Positions 7,569-14,642 of a DNA stretch of 17,664 nt are shown here, piece after piece. The DNA is taken from NCBI GenBank assembly GCA_002710745.1, contig PALW01000019.1, positions 16,262 to 33,925 on the forward strand, written 5' to 3'. The notes beneath the pieces are model-generated. The model did not search any database. It was not told the DNA's origin and saw nothing but the letters and a program-made list of their open reading frames with translations. The translations under genes were made by a program, and so were the position numbers. The DNA comes from Porticoccaceae bacterium (GTDB taxonomy: Bacteria; Pseudomonadota; Gammaproteobacteria; Pseudomonadales; Porticoccaceae). Every line of letters starts with the position of its first letter. Within the stretch, counting starts at the first letter, position 1.

Positions 7569-8492
7569 ATGAGTTTCTTCGATAAGCCTTTGGCCCACTT
7601 TCTGATTTTGGGTGTAATGCTTTTTTGTTTAAAGCAATTATTTTTCCCAACACCACTCCCGATTATTGGTCCAGTATCTCAGGAGCGTATGGCTGTATTG
7701 ATAAATCAATGGGAAATTGAGTCTGGCAGGCCTCCCAATCAACAGCAAAAAAAATTTCTTGTTACAACTGAGCTAGATCGAGAGATACTCTTTAGGCGAG
7801 CTCTTGCCGATGGACTGCATCTTAGTGATGAGTTCGTTTACAATCGATTAATCCGAACTATGTCATTCCTGGAAATGAACAGTGGAGCTTCTAATGATGC
7901 CATTTTCGAGCAGGCTTTGGAGATGCAGTTGCATCAGACTGATGAGCTTATAAGAAGGCGGTTAGTTCGGCAATTAGAGCGCCAGTTCCTATCTCAAAAT
8001 CCACCCTCTCTTCCCAAAAATGAGGAGCTATTATCTGAGTTTAGACGTCAAGAATCCGCTTTTAAATCACCAGCTCGATATTCGATTAGGCATATCTACT
8101 TTCCTAAGGATCGCGTTAGTGAGAAGAGCGCCTTCGCGGCCTCCTTTGATCTATCAGGTGTCAGTTTTGATGATGTTAGGGAAGTAGGTTATCCCTTCTT
8201 GTCAGGCTCTCAATTTATTGATCACAGTCCAGAGCAGCTGTCGAGACAGTTTGATAATAAGTTTGTTTCCCAGTTAGTCTCTAAAAGTGTTCGGGAAAAT
8301 GTTTGGGTGGGTCCAATTGCTTCATCTTTTGGAGATCATTTCGTTTGGATAGACGGCATAAATCAGAGTAGAGATTTAACTTTTTCTGAAGCTTACAAGG
8401 ATCTTATGGCAGAAGCGATTAGTGAACGTGAGGGCCAAGCACTTGAAATGTTTATCCAGAAATTGAGAAATCAATACGAAATTCGTTTATGA
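7569..8492 (+). CDS. Membrane-anchored periplasmic peptidyl-prolyl isomerase, parvulin (PpiC) type
   Basis: Predicted 307-residue protein. A single N-terminal hydrophobic segment (about residues 9-27, HFLILGVMLFCLKQLFF) anchors it with the bulk in the periplasm. A helical SurA/PpiD-like chaperone region rich in charged residues runs from about 35 to 165. A divergent parvulin domain follows, recognised from YSIRHIYFPKDR (about 175-186), a FLSGSQF segment and the terminal VGPIASSFGDHFVWID, which resembles the parvulin G.v....G.Hiv.v ending. Divergence makes isomerase activity uncertain, and a chaperone-only role is possible. Its stop codon overlaps the start of the HupE-like gene (ATGA, 8489-8492), so the two are translationally coupled. 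This pairing suggests a dedicated folding factor for the membrane partner. No strong Shine-Dalgarno is seen; AAAAGA precedes the ATG. Confidence 0.78.
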   Translation: MSFFDKPLAHFLILGVMLFCLKQLFFPTPLPIIGPVSQERMAVLINQWEIESGRPPNQQQKKFLVTTELDREILFRRALADGLHLSDEFVYNRLIRTMSFLEMNSGASNDAIFEQALEMQLHQTDELIRRRLVRQLERQFLSQNPPSLPKNEELLSEFRRQESAFKSPARYSIRHIYFPKDRVSEKSAFAASFDLSGVSFDDVREVGYPFLSGSQFIDHSPEQLSRQFDNKFVSQLVSKSVRENVWVGPIASSFGDHFVWIDGINQSRDLTFSEAYKDLMAEAISEREGQALEMFIQKLRNQYEIRL

Positions 8493-9496
8493 AAATAACA
8501 TGGTTTTTAGTTGCATTGTTTTGGATCACCAGTGACTTTGGATACTGCCACGAATTTGCACCTTCGCTTTTAAAAATCAATGAACTGCCACAGGTCACTG
8601 AAGAAAGATCACGCTATAGTGCTGTCTTGAAGACTCCTAGCAGGCCAGATGGATTGCCAATGCTGACTCCCGAGTGGCCAAGCTCATGCGAAACTGATCG
8701 ACAAACTAGAGTACAAGCAGCAGGGGCTACGACAGTGAGTAACTTTTTGCTAAGTTGTAGTTTCACTAGCCAAAGTTTGTCAGGTAAGACCATCGGCGTT
8801 AAGGGTTTAGGAGATACTCAAACCTCAGCGGTAGTGATTGTTAATCTCCGCGATAGCCGTCGCTATCAAGAGGTATTGTCGGTTGGAAAATCAAAGTTTG
8901 TAGTTCCCCACCGAATGGACGTTTTTTCTGTCCTTACAGCCTATTCGAAACTAGGACTCGCTCATATTTTATCTGGGATCGATCATTTGATGTTCGTGTT
9001 TGGGTTGATGCTTCTTATAGTTGGAGTAAAACAACTTGTTTTTACGATTACGGCTTTCACCATTGGGCACAGTATTACTCTTGCAATAATTACTCTTGGT
9101 TTCATACCTGAGTCCTCTGGTCTGATTGAGTTTGCCATCGCTTTGAGTATTTTTTTCCTGGCTATTGAATTATCTAGAGATAGTGAAGTTAGAAATCTTT
9201 GGCGACATCCTTGGCTATTAGCTGGCGGGTTTGGATTACTTCATGGCTTAGGTTTTGCTGGGGCTTTACTAGAATTTGGGTTGCCTCAAGAGAGCATTTT
9301 TCTGTCACTTGTCGCTTTTAACATTGGAATAGAACTAGGCCAGTTGAGTTTTATGGCACTCATTTTTATTCTTTGGTTTATGGCAAAAAGCGCATCTTTG
9401 GATTTAATTAGGTATTCAAGACAGGTATCTATTTACCTATTAGGAGGGCTTTCAGTGATGTGGTGCATTGAGAGGGGAATGCACTGGCTGGTATAG
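8489..9496 (+). CDS. HupE/UreJ-like membrane protein
   Basis: Predicted 335-residue inner-membrane protein. It has a signal peptide (about 1-20, ending GYC before HEFAPSLL), a periplasmic domain to about residue 140, then a HupE/UreJ_2 domain of around six helices. Conserved family motifs are visible: GLAHILSGIDHLMFVFGL, FTIGHSITLA, GFGLLHGLGFAGALLEFG and AFNIGIELGQ. The histidine-rich transmembrane motifs in HupE and UreJ are associated with nickel or cobalt movement, but this long form with an exported N-terminal domain is not proven to be a nickel transporter, and no hydrogenase or urease genes are in view. The start overlaps the PPIase stop by 4 bases. It ends 18 bases before the convergent DUF3604 gene, leaving no room for a separate long terminator, and no clear hairpin is seen there. 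Confidence 0.85.
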   Translation: MKITWFLVALFWITSDFGYCHEFAPSLLKINELPQVTEERSRYSAVLKTPSRPDGLPMLTPEWPSSCETDRQTRVQAAGATTVSNFLLSCSFTSQSLSGKTIGVKGLGDTQTSAVVIVNLRDSRRYQEVLSVGKSKFVVPHRMDVFSVLTAYSKLGLAHILSGIDHLMFVFGLMLLIVGVKQLVFTITAFTIGHSITLAIITLGFIPESSGLIEFAIALSIFFLAIELSRDSEVRNLWRHPWLLAGGFGLLHGLGFAGALLEFGLPQESIFLSLVAFNIGIELGQLSFMALIFILWFMAKSASLDLIRYSRQVSIYLLGGLSVMWCIERGMHWLV

Positions 9497-9514
9497 ATTA
9501 CACTTCTCGGTGCA

Positions 9515-11485
9515 TCAGCCGCTAGAACTTGGTTGATACCATATTGGGGATGACCAAGCGCGCTCTTGAATAAGGATATCCTTATCGCCTACTGGTGTAA
9601 CGCCTTTCAATGGTTTAATTGTTTGATCTTTGTCAGTTCTTGGATCTACTCCAGCACGGATAGCATCCCAAGTAGACCATCTACAGATTGGCGATTCTAA
9701 AACACGAACATAGTAGAATGCCCGCTCACTAGAATCAAAGTCAGGATCCTGCCAGCGAGTTTTCAGTTCTACTGAGCCTACTTGCTCATCATAGCTACAA
9801 TCTTCGAGATTTACAGAGGGGGTAACCTCAGGGCATCGGTGCGATGCTTGGTTGACCTTCATGCCGTTAGCGCATGCCACGTCATAAACTCGCTCCTGAA
9901 CGCCAGTGCTACTCAACCAACCTTTGATGATTTGGACTCTCTCTAGAGGGGCACTTTTTGGATCACGAGTAGCCCACACAATAAACTCTGGAATTTCGTT
10001 CTGTGTTTGGTTAAGTTGGCCTCCCATCGGGACACCTACTTTGTATGCTGCACTAATAAAGTCAGTTCTTCGCAGCTTTGGTAATTTATAGCCTGCAAAA
10101 AATCGTAATTTAATCCTCGTACCACTGGTACCAAAAGTCTCTTTCTGCCGCATACTGTCATAAATCGCTTCGCGAGTATTTTTCTCAGCCCAAACGCCAG
10201 CTAACCCTGATGCTCCAAAGTGTACCAAGCCGGTGTTGGAATAATATCGTTGACCGTCACTATCAACCTTCTTAGGCAGCGAGCCTCGATCCTCGGCTTT
10301 AGCATCAAGCATTCCAACCTTAAGAAAATAATCGTCCTCAGTACCGCCACTGCTTCCGTTGTGTGAATCACTGGAGCCGACAACGCCAAATCTGAAGGGA
10401 TCAAACCCTTTTTCCGAGGACAGTTTTAGACCTTCAAGATATGCATCTCGCACGTAGCTCCCTTTAACTTTGCTGATTTTTGGCGAACTTACAATGCGAG
10501 GCTCAATCTCAAAATCAGCCCATTGGTCCGCTGGCGATAGCTTAGGATGAGTCTCTGATGTTCCCTTAATTTGGCTGATTTCAACCAATGGCTCATTTCT
10601 CATCCGGATGTCTGAATACTCTTGAGTAAAATCTTTTCCCGAAAAATCAGTCAGGCTGAACATTTGACCATTGGAACCATTTGAGTTGTGGGGTATCGCA
10701 ATAGAATCGATTCCTTGATCGCGAAGCTGATCCATCCATCGCCATAAATCTTCAGGGTTTTCGGAATCAAGGCGAGAAAATGGCGATAGTGGCGCTTTAT
10801 CTCCAGCAAAGATTACATTGCGATGCAGGTTTGCTTGATCTACCTCTCCGGTGGTGGTGTATTCATACCCAATAAAGGCGGTGAATTCTCCCGGCTTATT
10901 GTGTCGATTTGCGCTAGAAACAATTTCTGCCCAGCTTGACTGAATAATCGTTGAGTCATTTATTTCTCCCTGCCGAGGGCTAGGTGTTACCCAATCTCTT
11001 GCTAAGGCAAATGCCCTTTGCCTTTCTTTGTGTGTCTTGGGTTGAGCGGCAACTCTAGCATCTGGATGATTTGATAAAGGATGGTTTGGATCAGCCATGG
11101 CCCTGTAGTGTCCCAACATAACCCCATGATCTGTTACAGAGAAAAAATCTAATGGTGACTTGAGTTTCATCTCAAAACCACCGACATGATCCAGACTGGC
11201 GCCTTGTGCAAACCGGTATGCGTCATCTGGTTCTGCCCTGACTCCAAAGAGAAATGCGTCGAATGAGTAACTTGTGTGAACGTGAAGGTCACCAAAATAG
11301 GCATTTTTATCAGGATTTTTAGGAATAACTTGAGTAACTTCCTTTGAGTCCATACTGGAGGTTAGCGGTTTATCGGAGGAGGCATTATCGTTGCACCCCG
11401 TAATGGTGGCGGAAGTGAAAAGTGCAAAATAGATTGAAGCTCTGCGTTTGGATAAAGTTGATTTTCCTAACATTTTCGATGGCAT
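9515..11485 (-). CDS. DUF3604 (PHP-related metal-dependent hydrolase-like) lipoprotein
   Basis: Predicted 656-residue exported protein. The N-terminus KRRASIYFALFTSATITGC has a basic region, a hydrophobic core and a lipobox-like ITGC with Cys31, so outer-membrane or periplasmic lipoprotein anchoring is likely. DUF3604 starts at about residue 60 with NAYFGDLHVHTSYSFDAF, containing the PHP-like HxH pair (His68, His70). Further metal-ligand-like motifs are SVTDHG, AIPHNSNGS and VGSSDSHNGSSGG. Length and motif order agree with the family, whose members are probably metal-dependent phosphoesterases or similar hydrolases; the substrate is unknown. Methionine 5 is an alternative start. It is transcribed towards the PPIase/HupE-like genes, and these three families are, to my recollection, often found together. 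The region just upstream is occupied by a transposase remnant. Confidence 0.88.
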   Translation of the reverse strand: MPSKMLGKSTLSKRRASIYFALFTSATITGCNDNASSDKPLTSSMDSKEVTQVIPKNPDKNAYFGDLHVHTSYSFDAFLFGVRAEPDDAYRFAQGASLDHVGGFEMKLKSPLDFFSVTDHGVMLGHYRAMADPNHPLSNHPDARVAAQPKTHKERQRAFALARDWVTPSPRQGEINDSTIIQSSWAEIVSSANRHNKPGEFTAFIGYEYTTTGEVDQANLHRNVIFAGDKAPLSPFSRLDSENPEDLWRWMDQLRDQGIDSIAIPHNSNGSNGQMFSLTDFSGKDFTQEYSDIRMRNEPLVEISQIKGTSETHPKLSPADQWADFEIEPRIVSSPKISKVKGSYVRDAYLEGLKLSSEKGFDPFRFGVVGSSDSHNGSSGGTEDDYFLKVGMLDAKAEDRGSLPKKVDSDGQRYYSNTGLVHFGASGLAGVWAEKNTREAIYDSMRQKETFGTSGTRIKLRFFAGYKLPKLRRTDFISAAYKVGVPMGGQLNQTQNEIPEFIVWATRDPKSAPLERVQIIKGWLSSTGVQERVYDVACANGMKVNQASHRCPEVTPSVNLEDCSYDEQVGSVELKTRWQDPDFDSSERAFYYVRVLESPICRWSTWDAIRAGVDPRTDKDQTIKPLKGVTPVGDKDILIQERAWSSPIWYQPSSSG

Positions 11486-11519
11486 CTTTTTATATCCGGT
11501 TCTTTTTCCTGGTGGGCTA

Positions 11520-11657
11520 GAATATGTTTTGTGTGCACTTCCTTGGGATTCCTCTGACTATTATTTATTTAGTACCATTCAAAAGTCTAATAATGGTAAG
11601 TTATCACTTGATGATTTAAAAAACCATGTAAGAAATTTTTTCGAGATGCATTTCTAA
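11520..11657 (+). pseudogene. Mariner-like (IS630/Tc1/mariner) transposase C-terminal remnant
   Basis: The open stretch ending at the TAA at 11655-11657 encodes, in order, LPWDSSDYYLF, STIQKSNNGKLSLDD and LKNHVRNFF. This follows the end of mariner-type transposases, where APSDYHLF carries the third catalytic Asp and is followed by a short Q..LNGK.f..dea.k.hl..FF segment. The preceding text LEYVL may correspond to the family's WEVLPHPPYSP, but several residues are missing. The DNA breaks off after FFEMHF, where the family continues with a terminal KFY..GI..LP.RW segment. No matching inverted ends or upstream DD residues are present, so this is a scrap rather than a mobile element. The upstream end of the frame runs antisense into the DUF3604 gene and is not counted. 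The match is from memory of the family, hence moderate confidence. Confidence 0.45.
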
Positions 11658-11686
11658 ATTTTGGACAACAAACTCTGCATAACAAG

Positions 11687-11730
11687 AATCTATTGATCTA
11701 CATCTATCTGTTAATAGACTTCAATAGATT
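11687..11730. promoter_or_regulatory. Nested inverted repeats upstream of the dehalogenase operon, candidate operator
   Basis: AATCTATTGA (11687-11696) and TCAATAGATT (11721-11730) are perfect 10-base inverted copies separated by 24 bases. Inside the spacer, TCTAT (11703-11707) and ATAGA (11714-11718) form a second inverted pair. A possible -10 element TATACT lies at 11741-11746, so the sites would abut or overlap the -35 region. The half-site TCAATAGAT and the preceding TCTATCT also occur in the divergent region at 5922-5952. This looks like a multi-site operator for a dimeric or tetrameric regulator. The regulator is not identified. Confidence 0.55.
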
Positions 11731-11782
11731 GGTATTGTTCTATACTTGCTGGTTAGCAGTGTACAAATAAAGCGAGTTATCT

Positions 11783-12829
11783 ATGGAAGTACTTAGAACT
11801 CCAGACGAGAGATTTAGAGATCTCGTTGATTTTCCGTTCGAACCCCACTATATCAATATTGATGACGAGGATGGTGGAACAATTAGAATGCACTATATCG
11901 ATGAGGGGCCCCCTGGTGGTGAGCCTTTACTCTGTATGCATGGTCAACCAAATTGGAGCTACTCTTTTAGGAAAATGATTATGCCGCTCGCTGAGGCTGG
12001 CTTCAGAGTTATTGTTCCAGACATTGTTGGTTTCGGTCGATCGGATAAGCCGACGAAGCGGTCAGACTATACGTTTTCTCGACATGTCGCATGGTTACGG
12101 AACTTTATTGAAGGACTGGATCTTAGAAATATCAATCTGATAGCCCAGGATTGGGGTGGACCAATTGCGTTGCGAAATGCTGCGGATATGCCAGAACGAT
12201 TCGCGCGCATTGTAGCGACTAACACTGGTCTGGGAGATGGAACTGGTATACCTGAGGAAAAGACACCTGAGTTACGCAGACTTTTAGATCAGACGCCAGC
12301 CCTACCTATTGAGGAGGTCACCAAACAGGCTCTGAGCGCTAAAGATGGTCGACCGGGCTTCTTTTATTGGGTCAAGCACTGTGATGCTTATGAGGATTTT
12401 GATCCTGGAGCGGTTATGCGTTTTTGGCTGAATGAATGCTCTGATGAGGAATACAGGGCTTATGCAGCTCCTTTTCCTGACGAATCCTACAAGCAGGGAG
12501 CGAGAGAGTTCCCTACTTTAGTTCCAATGATACCAGATAACCCTGCAATCCCGGATAATCGGCGTGCATGGAAAGAACTTGAGAAGTTCGAAAAACCTTT
12601 CCTGACCGCATTTAGTGCTTCACCTCTGCCCACAAGAGGTCCCTGTGCAACGTTTCTTGAGTTCAAGGTTTATAAAAATGAGAGTCCGATGATTGCAAGA
12701 ATGCAGGAGAGTATTCCGGGCGCTCGCGGTCAGAATCATTGCACTATTGCAGATTCAGGGCACTACCCTCAGGATGATGCGGGAGAGGAGTTAGCGAGAG
12801 TGGCGATTGATTTCTTTAAAACAACATAG
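11783..12829 (+). CDS. Haloalkane dehalogenase homologue (HLD-I / DhlA-like alpha/beta hydrolase) with altered catalytic acid site
   Basis: A 348-residue cytoplasmic alpha/beta hydrolase closely resembling subfamily I haloalkane dehalogenases, which hydrolyse C-halogen bonds to alcohol plus halide. Seen: oxyanion-hole HGQPNWSYSFRKM (53-65), PDIVGFGRSDKP (79-90), nucleophile motif AQDWGG with Asp123 and halide-binding Trp124, a second candidate halide Trp196 in the cap (GFFYWVKHC), YAAPFPDESYKQGAREFP (227-244), which closely matches the DhlA cap region (YAAPFPDTSYQAG), and His327 in DSGHYPQDD. Unusual: the loop that normally reads FSDSDPITRG, carrying the catalytic Asp (Asp260 in DhlA), reads FSASPLPTRG at 277-286. 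No Asp or Glu occurs from 271 to 292. It is followed by about 14 extra residues before the conserved IPGARGQ. First gene of the block with SDR, HHDH and TonB receptor. Activity is therefore doubtful or depends on another acid. An epoxide hydrolase is less likely given the DhlA-like cap. Confidence 0.85.
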   Translation: MEVLRTPDERFRDLVDFPFEPHYINIDDEDGGTIRMHYIDEGPPGGEPLLCMHGQPNWSYSFRKMIMPLAEAGFRVIVPDIVGFGRSDKPTKRSDYTFSRHVAWLRNFIEGLDLRNINLIAQDWGGPIALRNAADMPERFARIVATNTGLGDGTGIPEEKTPELRRLLDQTPALPIEEVTKQALSAKDGRPGFFYWVKHCDAYEDFDPGAVMRFWLNECSDEEYRAYAAPFPDESYKQGAREFPTLVPMIPDNPAIPDNRRAWKELEKFEKPFLTAFSASPLPTRGPCATFLEFKVYKNESPMIARMQESIPGARGQNHCTIADSGHYPQDDAGEELARVAIDFFKTT

Positions 12830-12889
12830 AATCTAGTGAGTAATTTATAATAAGAGTTTTGATGTTAACAATGAATAAGGATTTACCCT

Positions 12890-13729
12890 ATGGATGAACA
12901 AATAAGTAATCAACAAGCATTTGCTGAGAAAGTAGTATGGATAACAGGCGCTTCAGGTGGTATCGGAGAAGAGATGGCGGTGGCATTTGCCAGGGCTGGT
13001 TCAAAGTTGGTGCTGTCTGCGCGTAATCAAAAAAAACTTGAGTGTGTCAGGGATCGATGCTTTGAAGCAGGAGCTGATCATGGGAGTATGCTCGTGTTGC
13101 CTTTGGACGTAGTGCACTTGGATGCTATGCCAGGAGCAGTTGATAAGGTTATGGAAAAATATTCCAAAATCGACTTACTCATCAATAATGCTGGGGTGGG
13201 CGTTCGTGATTTCTGCACTGACATAAAGATAGACGTTTATCGTACGGCTTTGGAGGTAAATCTTATTGGCCCAATAGCGCTGACTAAACAGGTATTGCCC
13301 ATTATGATCAATCAAAAATCAGGTCATATTGTAGGAACGTCAAGTGTTGCTGGCAAAGTTGGGGTTCCTTTGAGGACGGCTTACTGCGCTACCAAATTCG
13401 GATTAATAGGGTTTCTTGACGCGCTTCGTGCGGAGGTGGCTTATCACGGTATTAAAGTTAGCACGATCATTCCAGGCCTTGTTAAAACAGGAGCAGTTGC
13501 CAATGCTATGACCGGAGACGGGTCGGTAATTGGTGCTGAGGAGGGCGTTATGACTGAGGGTATGACTGCAGAAGAGGCAGCTATGGATATTTTACCGCAG
13601 CTGGCCCGCAAGGCAGATGAGTTCGTTATTGGTGATTGTGACTCTGCTAAGATGGTTGAACTAAAGCGCAAAGATCCGACAATGATATTTCGAGGTTTGG
13701 AACAGATGGCAGACGGTTTGTATAAGTAA
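12890..13729 (+). CDS. Classical short-chain dehydrogenase/reductase (SDR)
   Basis: Predicted 279-residue NAD(P)-dependent oxidoreductase with a complete classical SDR active site. Cofactor motif TGASGGIG (19-26), a Ser-Ala-Arg after beta2 (43-45), where the basic residue favours NADPH, then LDV (72-74), NNAG (99-102), Asn124 in LEVNLIG, Ser152 in GTSSVAGKVG, and Tyr165/Lys169 in YCATK, followed by PG (194-195). The overall layout, including KGHIV-like and GIKVSTIIPGLVKT segments, resembles the DHRS7B/YqjQ-type SDRs. The start has AAGGA at 12877-12881. It lies 60 bases after the dehalogenase homologue and 36 before the halohydrin dehalogenase, in one apparent operon. A plausible role is oxidation or reduction of an alcohol or ketone intermediate of the same pathway; the substrate is not readable. 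Confidence 0.9.
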   Translation: MDEQISNQQAFAEKVVWITGASGGIGEEMAVAFARAGSKLVLSARNQKKLECVRDRCFEAGADHGSMLVLPLDVVHLDAMPGAVDKVMEKYSKIDLLINNAGVGVRDFCTDIKIDVYRTALEVNLIGPIALTKQVLPIMINQKSGHIVGTSSVAGKVGVPLRTAYCATKFGLIGFLDALRAEVAYHGIKVSTIIPGLVKTGAVANAMTGDGSVIGAEEGVMTEGMTAEEAAMDILPQLARKADEFVIGDCDSAKMVELKRKDPTMIFRGLEQMADGLYK

Positions 13730-13765
13730 GTTTTGCGATCGATAAATAAAAAGGTGCATAGTTAA

Positions 13766-14431
13766 ATGGCAAAACGTCGGGTTCTTATTACTTGTGCTGA
13801 TCGCTACATGGGTCCAGCTATTCAAAAGAAGTTTCAAAACCTTGAGTTTGACGTAACTGCAGGGCGGTCGCCAATGATCACTGAGAATCAAGTTGTAGAA
13901 GCAATCGATGCCGCGGGTCATATTGATGTTTTGGTTGCTAATTTTGCTCATCCACCAGTGACAGGGGCATTGGAGCAGCTCAAGAGTGATGATTGGATGA
14001 CATTATTTGACCAGTTGGTGCACCCGTTGATGTATACAGTTCGAGCCACTATTCCGCAAATGCTAGAAAGAGCGTCAGGTAAAATTATTGCAATTACCAG
14101 TGCTGCTCCTTTGAAGGGTATCCCCAATAATAGTGCTTATTGTGCGGCAAGAGGTGCCCAAAATAGTTTTATAAAAGCTGTTGGCCTTGAGTTGGCTCGT
14201 TCTAATATTCAGGTTAATGCTATTGCTCAGAATTATATTCACAATGATACCTACTATCCTGACGATCTTTTAAAGGATGAAAAGTTCATCAATCACCTTA
14301 ATCGAAATGTCCCTACAACAAAGATTGGATCGTCTGAAGAAACTGCTGAGTTAGCTGCCTACCTTGCCAACGAAAAATCTAATCACATGGTCGGTCAAAT
14401 TTTACCTCTTGCGGGAGGTTGGATTACATAA
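13766..14431 (+). CDS. Halohydrin dehalogenase (haloalcohol dehalogenase), SDR-fold
   Basis: A 221-residue protein of SDR fold that lacks SDR cofactor chemistry. The glycine-rich NAD motif is replaced by T9-CADR-Y14-M-G16, exactly the T-x4-F/Y-x-G halide-site motif of halohydrin dehalogenases (HheC: TNVKHFGG). The catalytic residues are Ser112, Tyr125 and Arg129, spaced S-x12-Y-x3-R, again the HHDH signature (HheC Ser132-Tyr145-Arg149), whereas SDRs have Lys in the last position. NNAG is replaced by VANFA (57-61). The halide-pocket region reads AQNYIHNDTYYP (154-165), comparable to GPNYLHSEDSPYFYP of HheC, and the C-terminus VGQILPLAGGWIT matches TGQVFWLAGGFP. Known HHDHs turn vicinal halohydrins into epoxides plus halide, and reopen epoxides with nucleophiles, without cofactor. 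Length fits the short HHDHs. AAGGTG precedes the ATG. It probably functions with the upstream SDR and dehalogenase homologue. The family call is strong; the substrate is unknown. Confidence 0.85.
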   Translation: MAKRRVLITCADRYMGPAIQKKFQNLEFDVTAGRSPMITENQVVEAIDAAGHIDVLVANFAHPPVTGALEQLKSDDWMTLFDQLVHPLMYTVRATIPQMLERASGKIIAITSAAPLKGIPNNSAYCAARGAQNSFIKAVGLELARSNIQVNAIAQNYIHNDTYYPDDLLKDEKFINHLNRNVPTTKIGSSEETAELAAYLANEKSNHMVGQILPLAGGWIT

Positions 14432-14642
14432 ATCAACACAAAAAAGCTCTCCCAAAAATTCAGATTATGCTTCTTTGCTTGCGAGAATATAAAAACTCCC
14501 TCAACTTGGAGTCGAGTCAACTTTTTCCAGAGTCTTTTTCCAATAGCATTAGGTTATTAATTAATAAAATATTGTTGGTAGATATTATGTGTGTCAAAAG
14601 TTTAACTGTCAGACAGAACTTATATTGACTGAGGGGTCAATC

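Noticed and set aside
8489..9496. Classification of the HupE-like protein as a dedicated hydrogenase/urease nickel transporter
   Set aside because: No hydrogenase or urease genes are in view, and the long exported N-terminal domain differs from short HupE/UreJ proteins; only the family resemblance is claimed.
11448..11519. Plus-strand coding extension of the transposase remnant into the DUF3604 gene
   Set aside because: It is antisense to the well-supported DUF3604 N-terminus and does not resemble transposase; it is an open-frame extension only.
14495..14512. Hairpin ACTCC/GGAGT after the HHDH gene as a terminator
   Set aside because: There are only five pairs with an eight-base loop, and the T run is not directly adjacent; too weak to call.
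14419..14628. Small 69-residue plus-strand ORF between the HHDH and TonB receptor genes
   Set aside because: It overlaps the HHDH end, has no Shine-Dalgarno or recognisable features and has AT-rich composition; treated as spurious.
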